A stretch of 52,072 nt of DNA, taken from positions 1 to 52,072 of the forward strand of contig JBMFVP010000005.1 of NCBI GenBank assembly GCA_049965935.1. Reading direction: 5' to 3'. Made by a program: the position numbers and the translations under genes. The DNA is from Thermocladium sp049965935. Its GTDB lineage: Archaea; Thermoproteota; Thermoprotei; Thermoproteales; Thermocladiaceae. Below the pieces are notes generated by a model that had not been told where the DNA came from, made no database searches, and was given only the letters and a program-made list of their open reading frames with translations. Position 1 is the first letter of the stretch, and each line of letters opens with the position of its first letter. Of this stretch, positions 25,377-34,075 are shown one piece after another.

Positions 25377-25425
25377 TCAGCACTCGGCAAACTCGTCACC
25401 AATACCGGTATTTTTTAGTCATCAC
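25377..25425 (-). ncRNA. C/D box guide sRNA candidate
   Basis: The minus strand reads box C GTGATGA, a 12-base guide (CTAAAAAATACC), a degenerate D' (GGTA), a 3-base spacer, box C' GTGACGA, a 12-base guide (GTTTGCCGAGTG) and box D CTGA. This is the standard archaeal C/D sRNA geometry, 49 bases from C to D. A TATA element (GAATTTTAAACCC, complement of 25447-25459) lies about 25 bases before the expected 5' end. The D guide complement, CACTCGGCAAAC, resembles from memory a conserved ACUCGGCAAA segment of archaeal 23S rRNA; this target needs checking. Such RNAs direct 2'-O-methylation with L7Ae, Nop5 and fibrillarin. Confidence 0.7.
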
Positions 25426-25492
25426 TCGCCAATTGATTAGTGAATTGGGTTTAAAATTCTTGCTTTAAGCTGAGTATGCTTCACGCAAAATC

Positions 25493-26002
25493 TTATTGCC
25501 TTGATTGTTTGAAACGTGGATGTTGAATTAATCTATCTCTAACCATTTTACCCATTTCCGTTAAACCATTATTGCTGCCAAGTAGCCCCATTTCCTGTAG
25601 AATAGATAAGTCGCTGGGCATGGGTGAACCATTAAGAAACCTAGACCAAGTCATTAATAACTTAGCATCGCTTAGTATTAATTCGACGTATAAATTAGGC
25701 AATGATTTATCGAGTTCTCTAAGCATTAGTTCGCCATCTCTGCTTAATCCATAATATACATGATGTTTTCTTACCTCATGCTTTCTCTTGAACTTAGCAT
25801 AAGTATTCTTTAGTACAGGCTTATCTATCCTATTAACTAAGCCGAGTCTCTCTAACTGTTCTAATAATTGAACCACAGAACCAAGAGGTATACCGGTATC
25901 CTTCATTATGGATTTGCCATAATCCACATTAGCTCTTTTCAAATGCCTCATAATAGCTATCATTCGCCAATCCAATAAAATAGCCCTTAACCGTTCATCC
26001 AC
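25493..26002 (-). CDS. Winged-helix transcriptional regulator
   Basis: A 169-residue cytoplasmic protein with a winged helix-turn-helix at about residues 12-90: helices LLDWRMIAIMRHLKRA and YGKSIMKDTGI, the recognition helix PLGSVVQLLEQLERLGLVNR and a wing region with basic residues (KRKHEVRKHHVYYGLS). The C-terminal helices may dimerise. It starts with GTG eight bases after the stop of the dihydrolipoamide dehydrogenase gene, so it is probably its co-transcribed partner. The class is MarR/PadR-like but not clearly assignable. Confidence 0.75.
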   Translation of the reverse strand: MDERLRAILLDWRMIAIMRHLKRANVDYGKSIMKDTGIPLGSVVQLLEQLERLGLVNRIDKPVLKNTYAKFKRKHEVRKHHVYYGLSRDGELMLRELDKSLPNLYVELILSDAKLLMTWSRFLNGSPMPSDLSILQEMGLLGSNNGLTEMGKMVRDRLIQHPRFKQSRQ

Positions 26003-26009
26003 GGCTTCC

Positions 26010-27458
26010 TCACAACTTAAATCTTATTGCTGCTCTATCTATGGACTCAAAAATCGTTGGATGCGCATGAGCAAGAAGAGCCACATCCTTAATTCTAGCA
26101 TTAGTGGCTACGGCTAGTGCCACTTCATTTATTAGCAAAGAAGCATCCTCCCCAACTATTTCTCCACCTATTATTCGCTGCGAATCTCTCTCAATAACTA
26201 GTTTTAACCATCCCTCTCTAGCCCTCAATATCTGCGCATACGCATCATCCTCCAATTGATATTTAACTGTAGTATATGGAATACCCCTAGCCCTAGCCGT
26301 ATCCTCAGTTAACCCAACCACTGCTACCTCGGGTTCACTAAATATGGTAACCGGTATAGAATTGAAATTCACTTCATAGATTGGAGCACCATGAAGCATA
26401 TTCCATGCGGCTATCGTGGATTCCTTAACCGCAGCATGGAACAACATGTATTGCCCAATTACATCGCCTGCAGCATATATGTTGGGTACCGGGGTTCTCA
26501 TTGTTGAATCAACCATTACCTTTCCTTTATCCACTATACGGAGAACATCAAGCCCCTCCACAAATGGCTTCCGTCCAACAGCCATCACCACTTCCTCGCC
26601 TTTTACGAATCGCCTTCCAGTTGTCGTATCATACTCCACTATTTTTTCGTTTCCATCATCCCGTATGGATGCCACCTTGGAATTAGTTAATACAGTTACT
26701 CCACTCTTCTCCAGGCTTGCCTCTATTTCGGAAACAACATCACTGCTCCATCCATTTAATATGCGTGGAAGCATTTCTATAATAGTTACCTTAACCCCCA
26801 TACGGCTGAGCATAAATGCGACCTCTACCCCTATGTATCCACCACCTATTATTACAACGCTTGATGGTATCTTCCTGTGCCTAGTGCGGAAACCGAAAAG
26901 CTCCATGCTGCCTATGGATAAATCGCTTCCAGGAATGGGCAACTTAATCGGAATGGAACCAGTAGCAATGAGGAGGCGGCCGGCCTCAATATCCTTACTC
27001 CATGTTCCTCCCTGCACTCGAACCTTATTATTTCCCACTATTGTGGCAATACCCTTAACTAATTCAAGTGGGGCATGTTCCTTCACTTCCCTTATATGTT
27101 GGTTATAACGAAGTTCCTGAACCCAATCCTTATTATCTATGAGATTTTCCCAAGTCAGTTTTACTTTTTCAATATCGCTATTTCCAACTGCGGTCAGCAT
27201 GTTTCTCATGTTCCTTAATAAATGAATACCCATTCTCACGGCCTTAGATGGAATACACCCCTCATATAGACAAGAACCGCCTAGATTGCCTTTATCATCT
27301 ATCATTAAAACATGTAATCCGCCTTTGCTTAACTCGAAGGATCCATGGTAACCACCGCCACCAGCTCCTATTATCACTACATCATATTTATCTTTCTTCG
27401 GCGGCTTCTCAAATTCTGGATCTGTAGGTGGATAGGCTGGATAATTACCTAGCTCCAT
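26010..27458 (-). CDS. lpdA: Dihydrolipoamide dehydrogenase-like flavoprotein disulfide reductase
   Basis: A 482-residue FAD- and NAD-binding pyridine nucleotide-disulfide oxidoreductase. The FAD Rossmann motif is VIIGAGGGGYHGSFELSKGG (about residues 29-48), the redox disulfide is GGSCLYEGCIPSKAVRMG with CLYEGC (two cysteines four residues apart), the NAD motif is VIIGGGYIGVEVA, and the C-terminal catalytic pair is AHAHPTIFESI. The closest known role is E3 of 2-oxoacid dehydrogenase or glycine cleavage complexes; no E1, E2 or lipoyl protein lies nearby, so mercuric reductase-like or other substrates are not excluded. A TATA-like ATTTAATTG near 27481-27489 is about 28 bases upstream. Confidence 0.87.
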   Translation of the reverse strand: MELGNYPAYPPTDPEFEKPPKKDKYDVVIIGAGGGGYHGSFELSKGGLHVLMIDDKGNLGGSCLYEGCIPSKAVRMGIHLLRNMRNMLTAVGNSDIEKVKLTWENLIDNKDWVQELRYNQHIREVKEHAPLELVKGIATIVGNNKVRVQGGTWSKDIEAGRLLIATGSIPIKLPIPGSDLSIGSMELFGFRTRHRKIPSSVVIIGGGYIGVEVAFMLSRMGVKVTIIEMLPRILNGWSSDVVSEIEASLEKSGVTVLTNSKVASIRDDGNEKIVEYDTTTGRRFVKGEEVVMAVGRKPFVEGLDVLRIVDKGKVMVDSTMRTPVPNIYAAGDVIGQYMLFHAAVKESTIAAWNMLHGAPIYEVNFNSIPVTIFSEPEVAVVGLTEDTARARGIPYTTVKYQLEDDAYAQILRAREGWLKLVIERDSQRIIGGEIVGEDASLLINEVALAVATNARIKDVALLAHAHPTIFESIDRAAIRFKL

Positions 27459-27512
27459 GCCTTTGGCTATTAAAGCATCGCAATTAAATGATTATCTTCG
27501 TTGAATGACGAA

Positions 27513-27831
27513 TAGGGCCCAACCCCTCCACAAGCGACAGCTAGACCCAGCGCCGACGAGCGCCCAGCATCCAGTCAGTGGACCCCTGAACACGCCCACC
27601 GCGACTTAGGGCTGCTCCCTCCCGGGCCTGACCCGCTTCGCCGCGTACCTAGGTCCCGACTCGCCCTACGGCGGGTGAGCCTAGGGATGAGCGTTCCAGG
27701 GGGCTGGCATTCATCGCCGGCAACCCATTGACGCGGGGCCATTACTGTCGCCAAGCGAGGGTTTCGGCTCCCGTTAACCTACGGCTCCTTTAGGGAGGAG
27801 GAGGCGGCAGTCCCCCTCAAGCCTGGCCCTA
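27513..27831 (-). ncRNA. ffs: Signal recognition particle RNA (archaeal 7S RNA)
   Basis: A GC-rich 319-base segment on the minus strand in an AT-rich setting. The ends pair perfectly (TAGGGCC at 27825-27831 with GGCCCTA at 27513-27519, helix 1). The domain IV hallmark GGTCAGGCCCGGGAGGGAGC, continuing into AGCCC, is near the middle-to-3' part; it forms the SRP54-binding helix 8 with its symmetric and asymmetric loops. Length fits archaeal 7S RNAs of about 300-320 bases. It forms SRP with SRP19 and SRP54 (neither gene seen here) and delivers ribosomes to FtsY/SecY. Exact ends are estimated from helix 1. Confidence 0.93.
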
Positions 27832-27851
27832 CCATTGAACGTGGAGAGCAC

Positions 27852-27860
27852 TTTAAAAAT
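27852..27860 (-). promoter_or_regulatory. TATA box of the SRP RNA gene
   Basis: ATTTTTAAAG on the minus strand, centred about 25 bases before the inferred 5' end of the SRP RNA at 27831. The spacing is the standard archaeal core promoter distance. Confidence 0.7.
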
Positions 27861-27971
27861 TATTCGTGATGAATACTCATTCTAATTTTGGGAATTAATT
27901 ATTGCTAACTAGGTCTACGCTAAAGTTTTTTAAATTGATATAAATTAATTCTCGAATGATGAGCAACGGAT

Positions 27972-29009
27972 ATGCCGAATCGAGTGGGGAAGAACCTAAT
28001 GCTGATTAATGGAGTTTTGCTTGAGGATTTGGAGGAAGCATTAAGGCTTGCTTCCAATAGAGGAGCGAGCAAGGTAATAGTGGAGGCGCCAATTGGTTTT
28101 AGGAATATTGCCATAGAAGTCGCCAAGATGATTAAGGATGTTCCCGTGTTCATTAGTGGGCGAAATACGTGGGGCTCATGCGATGTATCATTTAATTCCA
28201 ACGCTGCCATAATTCATTTAGGACATGCTGTTCCACCAAATATAGAGAGCATACTTCGAATGAATGGGGCGACACTAACGAGGAGTGGTGCTTTGACGGT
28301 GATTAACTTCAAGGATTCATCCGCATACTTGGTCCCAGCATATTATGAACCAAATGAGGATGTGATTAAGGCATTACTAGAGAAGCTGAAGCTAATCTCG
28401 AAGTTCGAATTAATGGCCTATGCATTGCCATATAAGTTATATGCCGAAGAATTATCGCAGAGCATTGGAGTTAAACTATATGGACCATTCACTGGATGCT
28501 TTTTCCCCATTAAGACCAATAATGCCGCAATCGTGTCGGGGGGATTATTCTACCCATTAACTGTGAAGCTAGTGAATCCCACGGCAAGGGTGATAGCAGT
28601 GGATCCACACAGGGTTTCAGTAGATGATGTTGAACAAGCATATAGAAAATTGTTGGCACTTAAGATCAATGCACTGCTTAAGGCTAGAGAAGCGAAGAGA
28701 ATTGCCATAATAGTGACAGGAAAGCCTGGACAATCCATGGAACTACAAGTAAATGGCGTGCTTGGATTCCTGAATAGAAATGGAATAGAGAGTTTCATTA
28801 TATATAGCGATGAAGTTGGGCCTGACTTAATAAATGAATTAAATGTTGATGCGGTTATAAACACGGCGTGTCCTCGTCTTGGTTTCGATGATTTGGATAG
28901 ATTCAATAAACCTGTTATAAACATGGGTGAGATCCAATACTTAAGAGGAGAGTTAGGGAGCTACTTAAGCAGTAGGGCGCTCATCTGGCCCGGCAATATG
29001 GGCGAATAG
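27972..29009 (+). CDS. dph2: 2-(3-amino-3-carboxypropyl)histidine synthase (Dph2)
   Basis: The 345-residue archaeal Dph2, which carries out the first step of diphthamide formation on elongation factor 2, using a [4Fe-4S] cluster and SAM to generate an aminocarboxypropyl radical. All three cluster cysteines are in place: C70 in NTWGSCDV, C176 in GPFTGCFFP and C300 in VINTACPRLGFDD, one in each of the three related domains. Length is typical. The promoter TATA is probably GATATAAATTAATT around 27938-27950. The 3' end overlaps a convergent small gene by 45 bases. Confidence 0.95.
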   Translation: MPNRVGKNLMLINGVLLEDLEEALRLASNRGASKVIVEAPIGFRNIAIEVAKMIKDVPVFISGRNTWGSCDVSFNSNAAIIHLGHAVPPNIESILRMNGATLTRSGALTVINFKDSSAYLVPAYYEPNEDVIKALLEKLKLISKFELMAYALPYKLYAEELSQSIGVKLYGPFTGCFFPIKTNNAAIVSGGLFYPLTVKLVNPTARVIAVDPHRVSVDDVEQAYRKLLALKINALLKAREAKRIAIIVTGKPGQSMELQVNGVLGFLNRNGIESFIIYSDEVGPDLINELNVDAVINTACPRLGFDDLDRFNKPVINMGEIQYLRGELGSYLSSRALIWPGNMGE

Positions 29010-29339
29010 CCTCATTGGCTTCACATTAGGAGGAAGAGGAAGCGATACTAATTTACTCTTAAATAATAACAGCATTTGTCCATTTAATAACCACTTTCCC
29101 ACGGCCTCCACATGCTCATCTACCTCATCCAGTAATGCAAACCTAAGAGGAGCACCAGCGCCACTATATTCTATCCATATCTCCAGTATTACAGCATCAT
29201 CAAATTCATGATAAATGGGGACAATTGTAAAATCTTGAACGGTTGGAATATCCGAATCTATATATATGGCGAACCCATAGCCAGTATCTACTAATTGAGT
29301 TGACTCCACAATACTCAATAATTCTTCCTCCTCATCCAT
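28965..29339 (-). CDS. Unknown acidic protein overlapping dph2
   Basis: A 124-residue acidic protein without recognised family. It starts MDEEEELLSIVES and is predicted rich in beta strands (FTIVPIYHEFDDAVILEIWI, then MLLLFKSKLVSLPL). No cysteines, signal or membrane segment are present. Its last 15 codons are antisense to the end of dph2. The element GGTTTTTAATG at about 29367-29377 could serve as TATA for this gene on one strand and for the TatD-like gene at 29395 on the other. Coding is supported mainly by length and by the clean divergent spacing. Confidence 0.55.
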   Translation of the reverse strand: MDEEEELLSIVESTQLVDTGYGFAIYIDSDIPTVQDFTIVPIYHEFDDAVILEIWIEYSGAGAPLRFALLDEVDEHVEAVGKWLLNGQMLLLFKSKLVSLPLPPNVKPMRLFAHIAGPDERPTA

Positions 29340-29394
29340 GACTTACTGGAACTCCCTCGAGAGGTTTTTAATGCTAACTTAATTCATTTATTGC

Positions 29395-30243
29395 ATGTTT
29401 ATCAGTGATAATCATGGACATGTGAATCCAGTTAATGGATTGGGACCAAAGATAGTCGCCAAGAGATTTGCAGAGAAGGGCGGTTCATTTATGGTAATAG
29501 TAAGTCTCTTGCCATCAGACTTTGGATTAAATGCGGGCGATATTAGTGACGTAGAGAAACTGTATAAATTAACAATAGAATCCTCAAGATTAGTAAGCGA
29601 GTCTGGAGTTAAGTCGGTTCCCGTGATTGGCCTTCATCCAGCCGAGTGTCATAAACTATTGGAGAGGGGGTGGAGCATTAATGATGTTAAAAACCACATG
29701 ATTAAAGCCATCGATGTAGCAAGTCAATTCATAAAAAGGGGTGAGGCTATTGGAATAGGAGAGATTGGGAGACCTCATTGGGATGTCGGTAATGATATAG
29801 TGGAGTTATGTAATGATGTAATATTATATGCTATGGAAATTGCGAGAGATATCAATGCAGTAGTGCATCTACACTTGGAGCGAAGAGGACGGGAAACCGT
29901 TGATTCTATAAAAGTGCTTGCCGACAAAGCGAACATAACGAAGGAAAAAGTCGTGCTTCACCATGCAGCGCCGGACATGGTTGGCATAGGTGCCTCATAT
30001 GGGTTCTCGCCATCAGTGCCAATAGGTAGAAAAGGGGAATTTGATGCAGCGATACAATTAGGTCCCATTTTTGTTGTTGAGAGCGATTTTGTAGATGATC
30101 CCAAAAGAACTGGCAGCGTTATACCACCATGGACGCTAGCTAAGAAGCTTAAGGATTACGTGAGGATGGGCATAATAGAAGAAGATTTTATTGATTCTAT
30201 CTGTAAAATAAACATGGAGAAAATATATGGAATAACCATTTGA
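29395..30243 (+). CDS. TatD-like metal-dependent hydrolase (archaeal subgroup)
   Basis: A 282-residue TIM-barrel amidohydrolase-superfamily protein resembling the archaeal TatD-related group (COG1831 type). Metal-ligand motifs appear in order: the N-terminal ISDNHGHVNP (HxH), VIGLHPAEC, AIGIGEIGRPHW (bridging glutamate), AVVHLHLERRGRE, VVLHHAAPDMV and the late aspartate in VVESDFVDD. TatD relatives are nucleases or hydrolases; the true substrate of this subgroup is not established. A TATA-like TTTTTAATG at 29369-29377 is about 23 bases before the ATG. Confidence 0.8.
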   Translation: MFISDNHGHVNPVNGLGPKIVAKRFAEKGGSFMVIVSLLPSDFGLNAGDISDVEKLYKLTIESSRLVSESGVKSVPVIGLHPAECHKLLERGWSINDVKNHMIKAIDVASQFIKRGEAIGIGEIGRPHWDVGNDIVELCNDVILYAMEIARDINAVVHLHLERRGRETVDSIKVLADKANITKEKVVLHHAAPDMVGIGASYGFSPSVPIGRKGEFDAAIQLGPIFVVESDFVDDPKRTGSVIPPWTLAKKLKDYVRMGIIEEDFIDSICKINMEKIYGITI

Positions 30244-30375
30244 TCCACAGCAAATCAACTTTTACAGTAATGGACTATTATTTTTATCCCATATAAGCGG
30301 GACTATACCGTAAACTGAGTAGTAAGTGCTTCAATTCAATTATAAGGCGATGCATGAGGTCCTTAATTCACAATA

Positions 30376-30855
30376 TTAATGCATCCATCTTCTAATGTTC
30401 CTCATATATACTTGTAAATCCTCTTCTTTTATATCATCGCTTGAGATGCATTCATTATCCACACAATACCTAACGGCTAGTTCCGGCTCCAGCAATTCGC
30501 CAGTAATGCTATTTATATTCATCGATATTATCAATTCATCAATTGGAACTTTACTTATAATAAACCCACCTTTTCGTGTAATTCTATATGCACGTAATTC
30601 CTTTATGGATTTACCGTCCTTTTTAGCATCAGTAGGGCTCCGCAGAACCATTATGAGAAACCCATCATGAAGTGAATCAACAACCACATCGGAGAAGAAC
30701 TCTGCGTCGTGCTTATTCTGGAATTGAAGATGACCATTATATTTCTTGAGATGCCATTTACTTACTTCCCCCCTGGATGTAAGCAACGTTAAATGCGCCT
30801 TAGTATAGACATACTTCTCCAATTCATTTAATATAGCCTTTACCGCTTCATCCAT
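30376..30855 (-). CDS. Unknown protein
   Basis: A 159-residue soluble protein that I do not recognise. It begins with a helix MDEAVKAILNELEKYVYTK, has a middle with alternating strands (GFLIMVLRSPT, AYRITRKGGFIISKVP), and ends in a helical, charged stretch. Two cysteines sit close together in RYCVDNECISSDD. The ATG at 30855 is chosen over the one at 30870 because a TATA-like TTATTAAGT centred near 30880 lies about 25 bases upstream. Its neighbours are the TatD-like gene (convergent) and eL32 (divergent), which give no functional hint. Confidence 0.6.
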   Translation of the reverse strand: MDEAVKAILNELEKYVYTKAHLTLLTSRGEVSKWHLKKYNGHLQFQNKHDAEFFSDVVVDSLHDGFLIMVLRSPTDAKKDGKSIKELRAYRITRKGGFIISKVPIDELIISMNINSITGELLEPELAVRYCVDNECISSDDIKEEDLQVYMRNIRRWMH

Positions 30856-31051
30856 GAATATAGAAACCACCTTACTTAATAAACGTAGTGATTCATTGAC
30901 ATAACCAAGACAAGGCGAATCTTTCGCTTAATTTACTCTAAGGACTTACTTAATTACATAGAGCAATCAGAGACTTAATTCAAAGAAGCTGCGAGGCAAT
31001 ATGATTCATTGAAATGAGAATATTTTTAAACAGAAAAACGGACAACTTCCT

Positions 31052-31522
31052 ATGGCTAATGATGCCCAACCGAAAGAGTTGGATAAGTTGAAGGAGTTAT
31101 CCCACAAGAAGCCAGAGCTAAGCAACGAGCAGATTAAGTTATTGAGATTGAGATTACTAATGGAACGGCGAGAACCAAGGTGGATGAGAATGAATTCATG
31201 GCTCAATAGAAAACTGCAGAATGGATGGCGAAGACCAAAGTCTCTCGATAATAAGATAAAGAAGCAACGCAAGGGTTACCCGCCATTAGTTAAGGCTGGC
31301 TACGGTAAACCAAGATTAGTCAGGGGACTTCATCCCACTGGCTATGAGGAAGTAATTATCCATAATATCAAGGAATTGGACTCGATTGATCCCAGAAAGC
31401 AAGCGGTTAGGATCGCCGCAACCGTTGGATTAAGAAAGAGAATAGAAATAGCTCGAAAGGCTTCCGAGAAAGGCATTAGAATACTTAATTTAACAAAGGA
31501 CATAATTGAACGCCTAACATAA
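31052..31522 (+). CDS. rpl32e: Large ribosomal subunit protein eL32
   Basis: The 156-residue archaeal/eukaryotic ribosomal protein eL32. The core shows RREPRWMRMNSWLNRKLQNG, WRRPKSLDNKIKKQRKGYP and VKAGYGKPRLVRGLHPTGYE, all typical, followed by the C-terminal VGLRKRIEIARKASEKGIRI. The N-terminal 45 residues are a charged helical extension. A TATA box TATTTTTAAAC at about 31020-31030 gives a leaderless ATG. It is alone here, away from the spc-type block where it often lies in other archaea. Confidence 0.96.
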   Translation: MANDAQPKELDKLKELSHKKPELSNEQIKLLRLRLLMERREPRWMRMNSWLNRKLQNGWRRPKSLDNKIKKQRKGYPPLVKAGYGKPRLVRGLHPTGYEEVIIHNIKELDSIDPRKQAVRIAATVGLRKRIEIARKASEKGIRILNLTKDIIERLT

Positions 31523-31666
31523 TAAACATGGTTTATACTAAAAATACGCAAACCTGTTTTAGATAGTTCTCATTTAGTGGAAGAGACCGGCCCCAATCAC
31601 CCATGAGAGAACTCTGAATGTTAATTTTAAGGGGATATATAATACATAGCTTAATTTAGCTATTAA

Positions 31667-33493
31667 TTAGCTTAGTTTAACGTACTTGCTTAACGTTGGT
31701 ATTGTGAATTCAAGACCCAAGCTCTTTAATGTAGATATTGTTGGTACTCCATTCTCATCCCATCCACGTTGTCTATAGTACTCCCTAAGCATCGAGTCAT
31801 AAGCATCAAGTCTAAGCCTAGCTCCACGAAGTGGACCCTTAGTGAGCGGCTGCTCAAACCACTTCCTTGGTGGGTAATCATATTCCCTGCTCCATCCTCC
31901 ATACTCCCTTATCCAGAAAGCCCGTATCAATGTATATATTCTATCGGCCAAGGTAATTAAATTCAAGTCTGTACCTGTGGCTGCCTTGAATAGTTTTGAG
32001 TACCAATCCAACTCTAGTCCAACCTCCACCCAAGGGAACCTGCAACCAACCATGGACTCAAACCAACCACCCCGTATTCTTTGTAGCTCAATTACCTTAG
32101 CAGCTTTCTCTGGAGAGTAACTATCTCTACCGGTCTGCACTTCCCATGATATTACCCATGAGTCCTTATGGCTGGCGCCTATGGGTGACGTGCCAAATGC
32201 AAGAGCCATGCCGGGAGCCGCATGGCAATCATATGCACTGACCTCTAGTCCCTTAACGCTCATTGAGAATTTCCAAGAATCATGGCCAATCCTCTGCGAA
32301 GCTATTCGAGAGCCCTCCGCTAGTAATTGGCCTAACTCGCTTGATCTATTAGCTATTTCAACCACAGCTCGAGCCGCTGCCTTGACATCGCCCCATTCAA
32401 GTCCAATATCGCCCTTAAGTAAGCCCTTCTCTGTGGCTTCCATTGCCCAACCCAATGTTCCACCTAGACTTATAGTATCCATGCCGAACATATCGGCCAA
32501 TCTATTCAGGTAAGCGGCCTTATCAAGGGAATCCATGCCTATATTGCTGCCCAGCATAGCTATATTCTCGTAGTCCAGTTCAGATAATTGTGCCTCCAGA
32601 TCCTTAACAACATGACCACACGGCATAACACAGTTAGGGCACGACCTAGTCAGTACCTTGCTTTTCTCAACCATGAATCCCCCTATCTTGCTGAAATCAT
32701 CGAATTGACCCTCCGTATAATTATATGTGGGAAGAACACTGGCCTCCTGGGCCCACTCTACCGTTGCTGTGGTTCCTTGCCTTAGCCAAAATGGATAGCC
32801 GGGCTTTGACTTCGTAGCCACTATTGCATCAATGCCTATCTTGGAGAGAGCAGGGTCAGCTGCCGGCGGAAGCGGTCGAGTGCCCTTGATCACTATGGCC
32901 TTAATCATTTTGCTTCCCATAACTGCACCCATGCCGGGTCTTCCACCACTTCGACCTTTTTGGGCTATCACCGTAGCGAACTTAACTAGGTTTTCCCCAG
33001 CTTGACCTATTAAGAGGTAACCAGCATTATTTCCATAGATTTTCCTTAACCTATCCTCAGCCTCGAACGTATCAAGACCCCAAATATCGCTGGCATCCAT
33101 GAACTGGACCTTATCATTTTCAATATATAGATAGGTCGGCTTTTCTGCCTTGCCCTCTATTACTATTGCATCCAAATTGGCGCGCCTCATATGAATGGAT
33201 GCCCAAGACCCTATATTTCCATCACCGTATCCTCCGGTTAATGGACTCTTAGCAGCTATAACTAATTTACCGGTGTTAGGGCCTGGATAGGCAGTCACAG
33301 GCCCAACTGCCAACACTAATTTATTGCTAGGAGAAAGAGGGTCCGTGCCTGGCTCTAATTCTTCCCATAATATCTTTATTGCGAGTCCCCGGCCACCCAC
33401 ATATGAAGCTAATACGTTTGGATCTATACCTTGAACCGCATATTTTCGACGCGTTAAATCGATCCTCAATAAATTACCGCTCCAGCCCTTCAT
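31667..33493 (-). CDS. aor: Aldehyde ferredoxin oxidoreductase (tungsten-type)
   Basis: A 608-residue tungstopterin enzyme oxidising aldehydes to acids with ferredoxin as acceptor. The N-terminal signature MKGWSGNLLRIDLTRRKY and YVGGRGLAIKILWEEL (domain 1) are diagnostic. The cluster cysteines are SCPNCVMPCGHVV (about residues 285, 288, 292) and VGCRFPW. Pterin-binding segments are RPGMGAVMGSKM and YDCHAAPGMALAFGTSP. A TTG at 33508 would add five residues, but a TATA (GTTTTTAAC, 33518-33526) about 29 bases upstream favours ATG 33493. The substrate range (acetaldehyde, glyceraldehyde-3-P or others) is not decidable. The pterin-inserting MoeA fusion at 40253 may serve it. Confidence 0.92.
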   Translation of the reverse strand: MKGWSGNLLRIDLTRRKYAVQGIDPNVLASYVGGRGLAIKILWEELEPGTDPLSPSNKLVLAVGPVTAYPGPNTGKLVIAAKSPLTGGYGDGNIGSWASIHMRRANLDAIVIEGKAEKPTYLYIENDKVQFMDASDIWGLDTFEAEDRLRKIYGNNAGYLLIGQAGENLVKFATVIAQKGRSGGRPGMGAVMGSKMIKAIVIKGTRPLPPAADPALSKIGIDAIVATKSKPGYPFWLRQGTTATVEWAQEASVLPTYNYTEGQFDDFSKIGGFMVEKSKVLTRSCPNCVMPCGHVVKDLEAQLSELDYENIAMLGSNIGMDSLDKAAYLNRLADMFGMDTISLGGTLGWAMEATEKGLLKGDIGLEWGDVKAAARAVVEIANRSSELGQLLAEGSRIASQRIGHDSWKFSMSVKGLEVSAYDCHAAPGMALAFGTSPIGASHKDSWVISWEVQTGRDSYSPEKAAKVIELQRIRGGWFESMVGCRFPWVEVGLELDWYSKLFKAATGTDLNLITLADRIYTLIRAFWIREYGGWSREYDYPPRKWFEQPLTKGPLRGARLRLDAYDSMLREYYRQRGWDENGVPTISTLKSLGLEFTIPTLSKYVKLS

Positions 33494-33836
33494 GATTAGA
33501 GCAAGCAATTAATTGCTGTTAAAAACATTTTGCTTTGATTAATTAGAAAACATAAAAGAGAAGACAAAGTCACTCCTTCTCGCCCCTTAATTGGAGAAGA
33601 CTTTCCTCAATGTTTAGAAGCCATCTCTCCTTAATGGTTACCACTTGGCTAATAATCCATATTGAGTCCGTGATCTATACTGAATTATGGAGATTTCTTG
33701 GGATTTCCTATAATTTATTGGACAAACAATATTATCTGTTTCTTTCTAGTATTAATGCCTGAATAACTTAGAGACTTATGCTCCCAACCTCAAAAGCAAA
33801 TGCCATGTTTCTATGCCTTAAGATAACTAACCCCCT

Positions 33837-33861
33837 CCTCGGCCCTTAAGGGTTCCCGAGG
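33837..33861 (+). repeat. Hairpin-forming inverted repeat at the left end of repeat copy 4
   Basis: CCTCGG, then the palindrome CCCTTAAGGG, then TTC and CCGAGG. The outer 6-bp arms and the inner palindrome could fold into one extended hairpin. It is followed by ATTTTGG. It may mark the end of the repeat element or act as an RNA structure. Confidence 0.4.
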
Positions 33862-33990
33862 ATTTTGGTTACATTTATGCCACTTGTTTTCATTAGGGAC
33901 TAGTTCCTAAGAATTGATCAGCGGGTAATAAGCCTTAAGGCAATGAAAAACCTTATCCCCAGCCTAAAAGGTGAGGGTTGCTGCTTGTTT
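33841..33990 (+). repeat. Dispersed intergenic repeat, copy 4 (most complete)
   Basis: Lies in the 580-base gap between the aldehyde ferredoxin oxidoreductase and the nucleotidyltransferase gene, otherwise without coding potential. It is used as the reference for the family: CCCTTAAGGG, CCCGAGGATTTTGGTTAC, GGGACTAGTTCCTAAG, TTGATCAGC, the palindrome GCCTTAAGGC, CCCCAGCCTAAAAGGTGAG, TTGCTGCTTGTTTTTATC. See copies at 2250, 10088 and 25219. Confidence 0.6.
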
Positions 33991-34075
33991 TTATCATTAT
34001 GTAACACTTTGGTATAGGCCTCTGCTGATGGTTGTTATATTAAGTTTATAAAGACTTTTAACCACAACATAAAAC

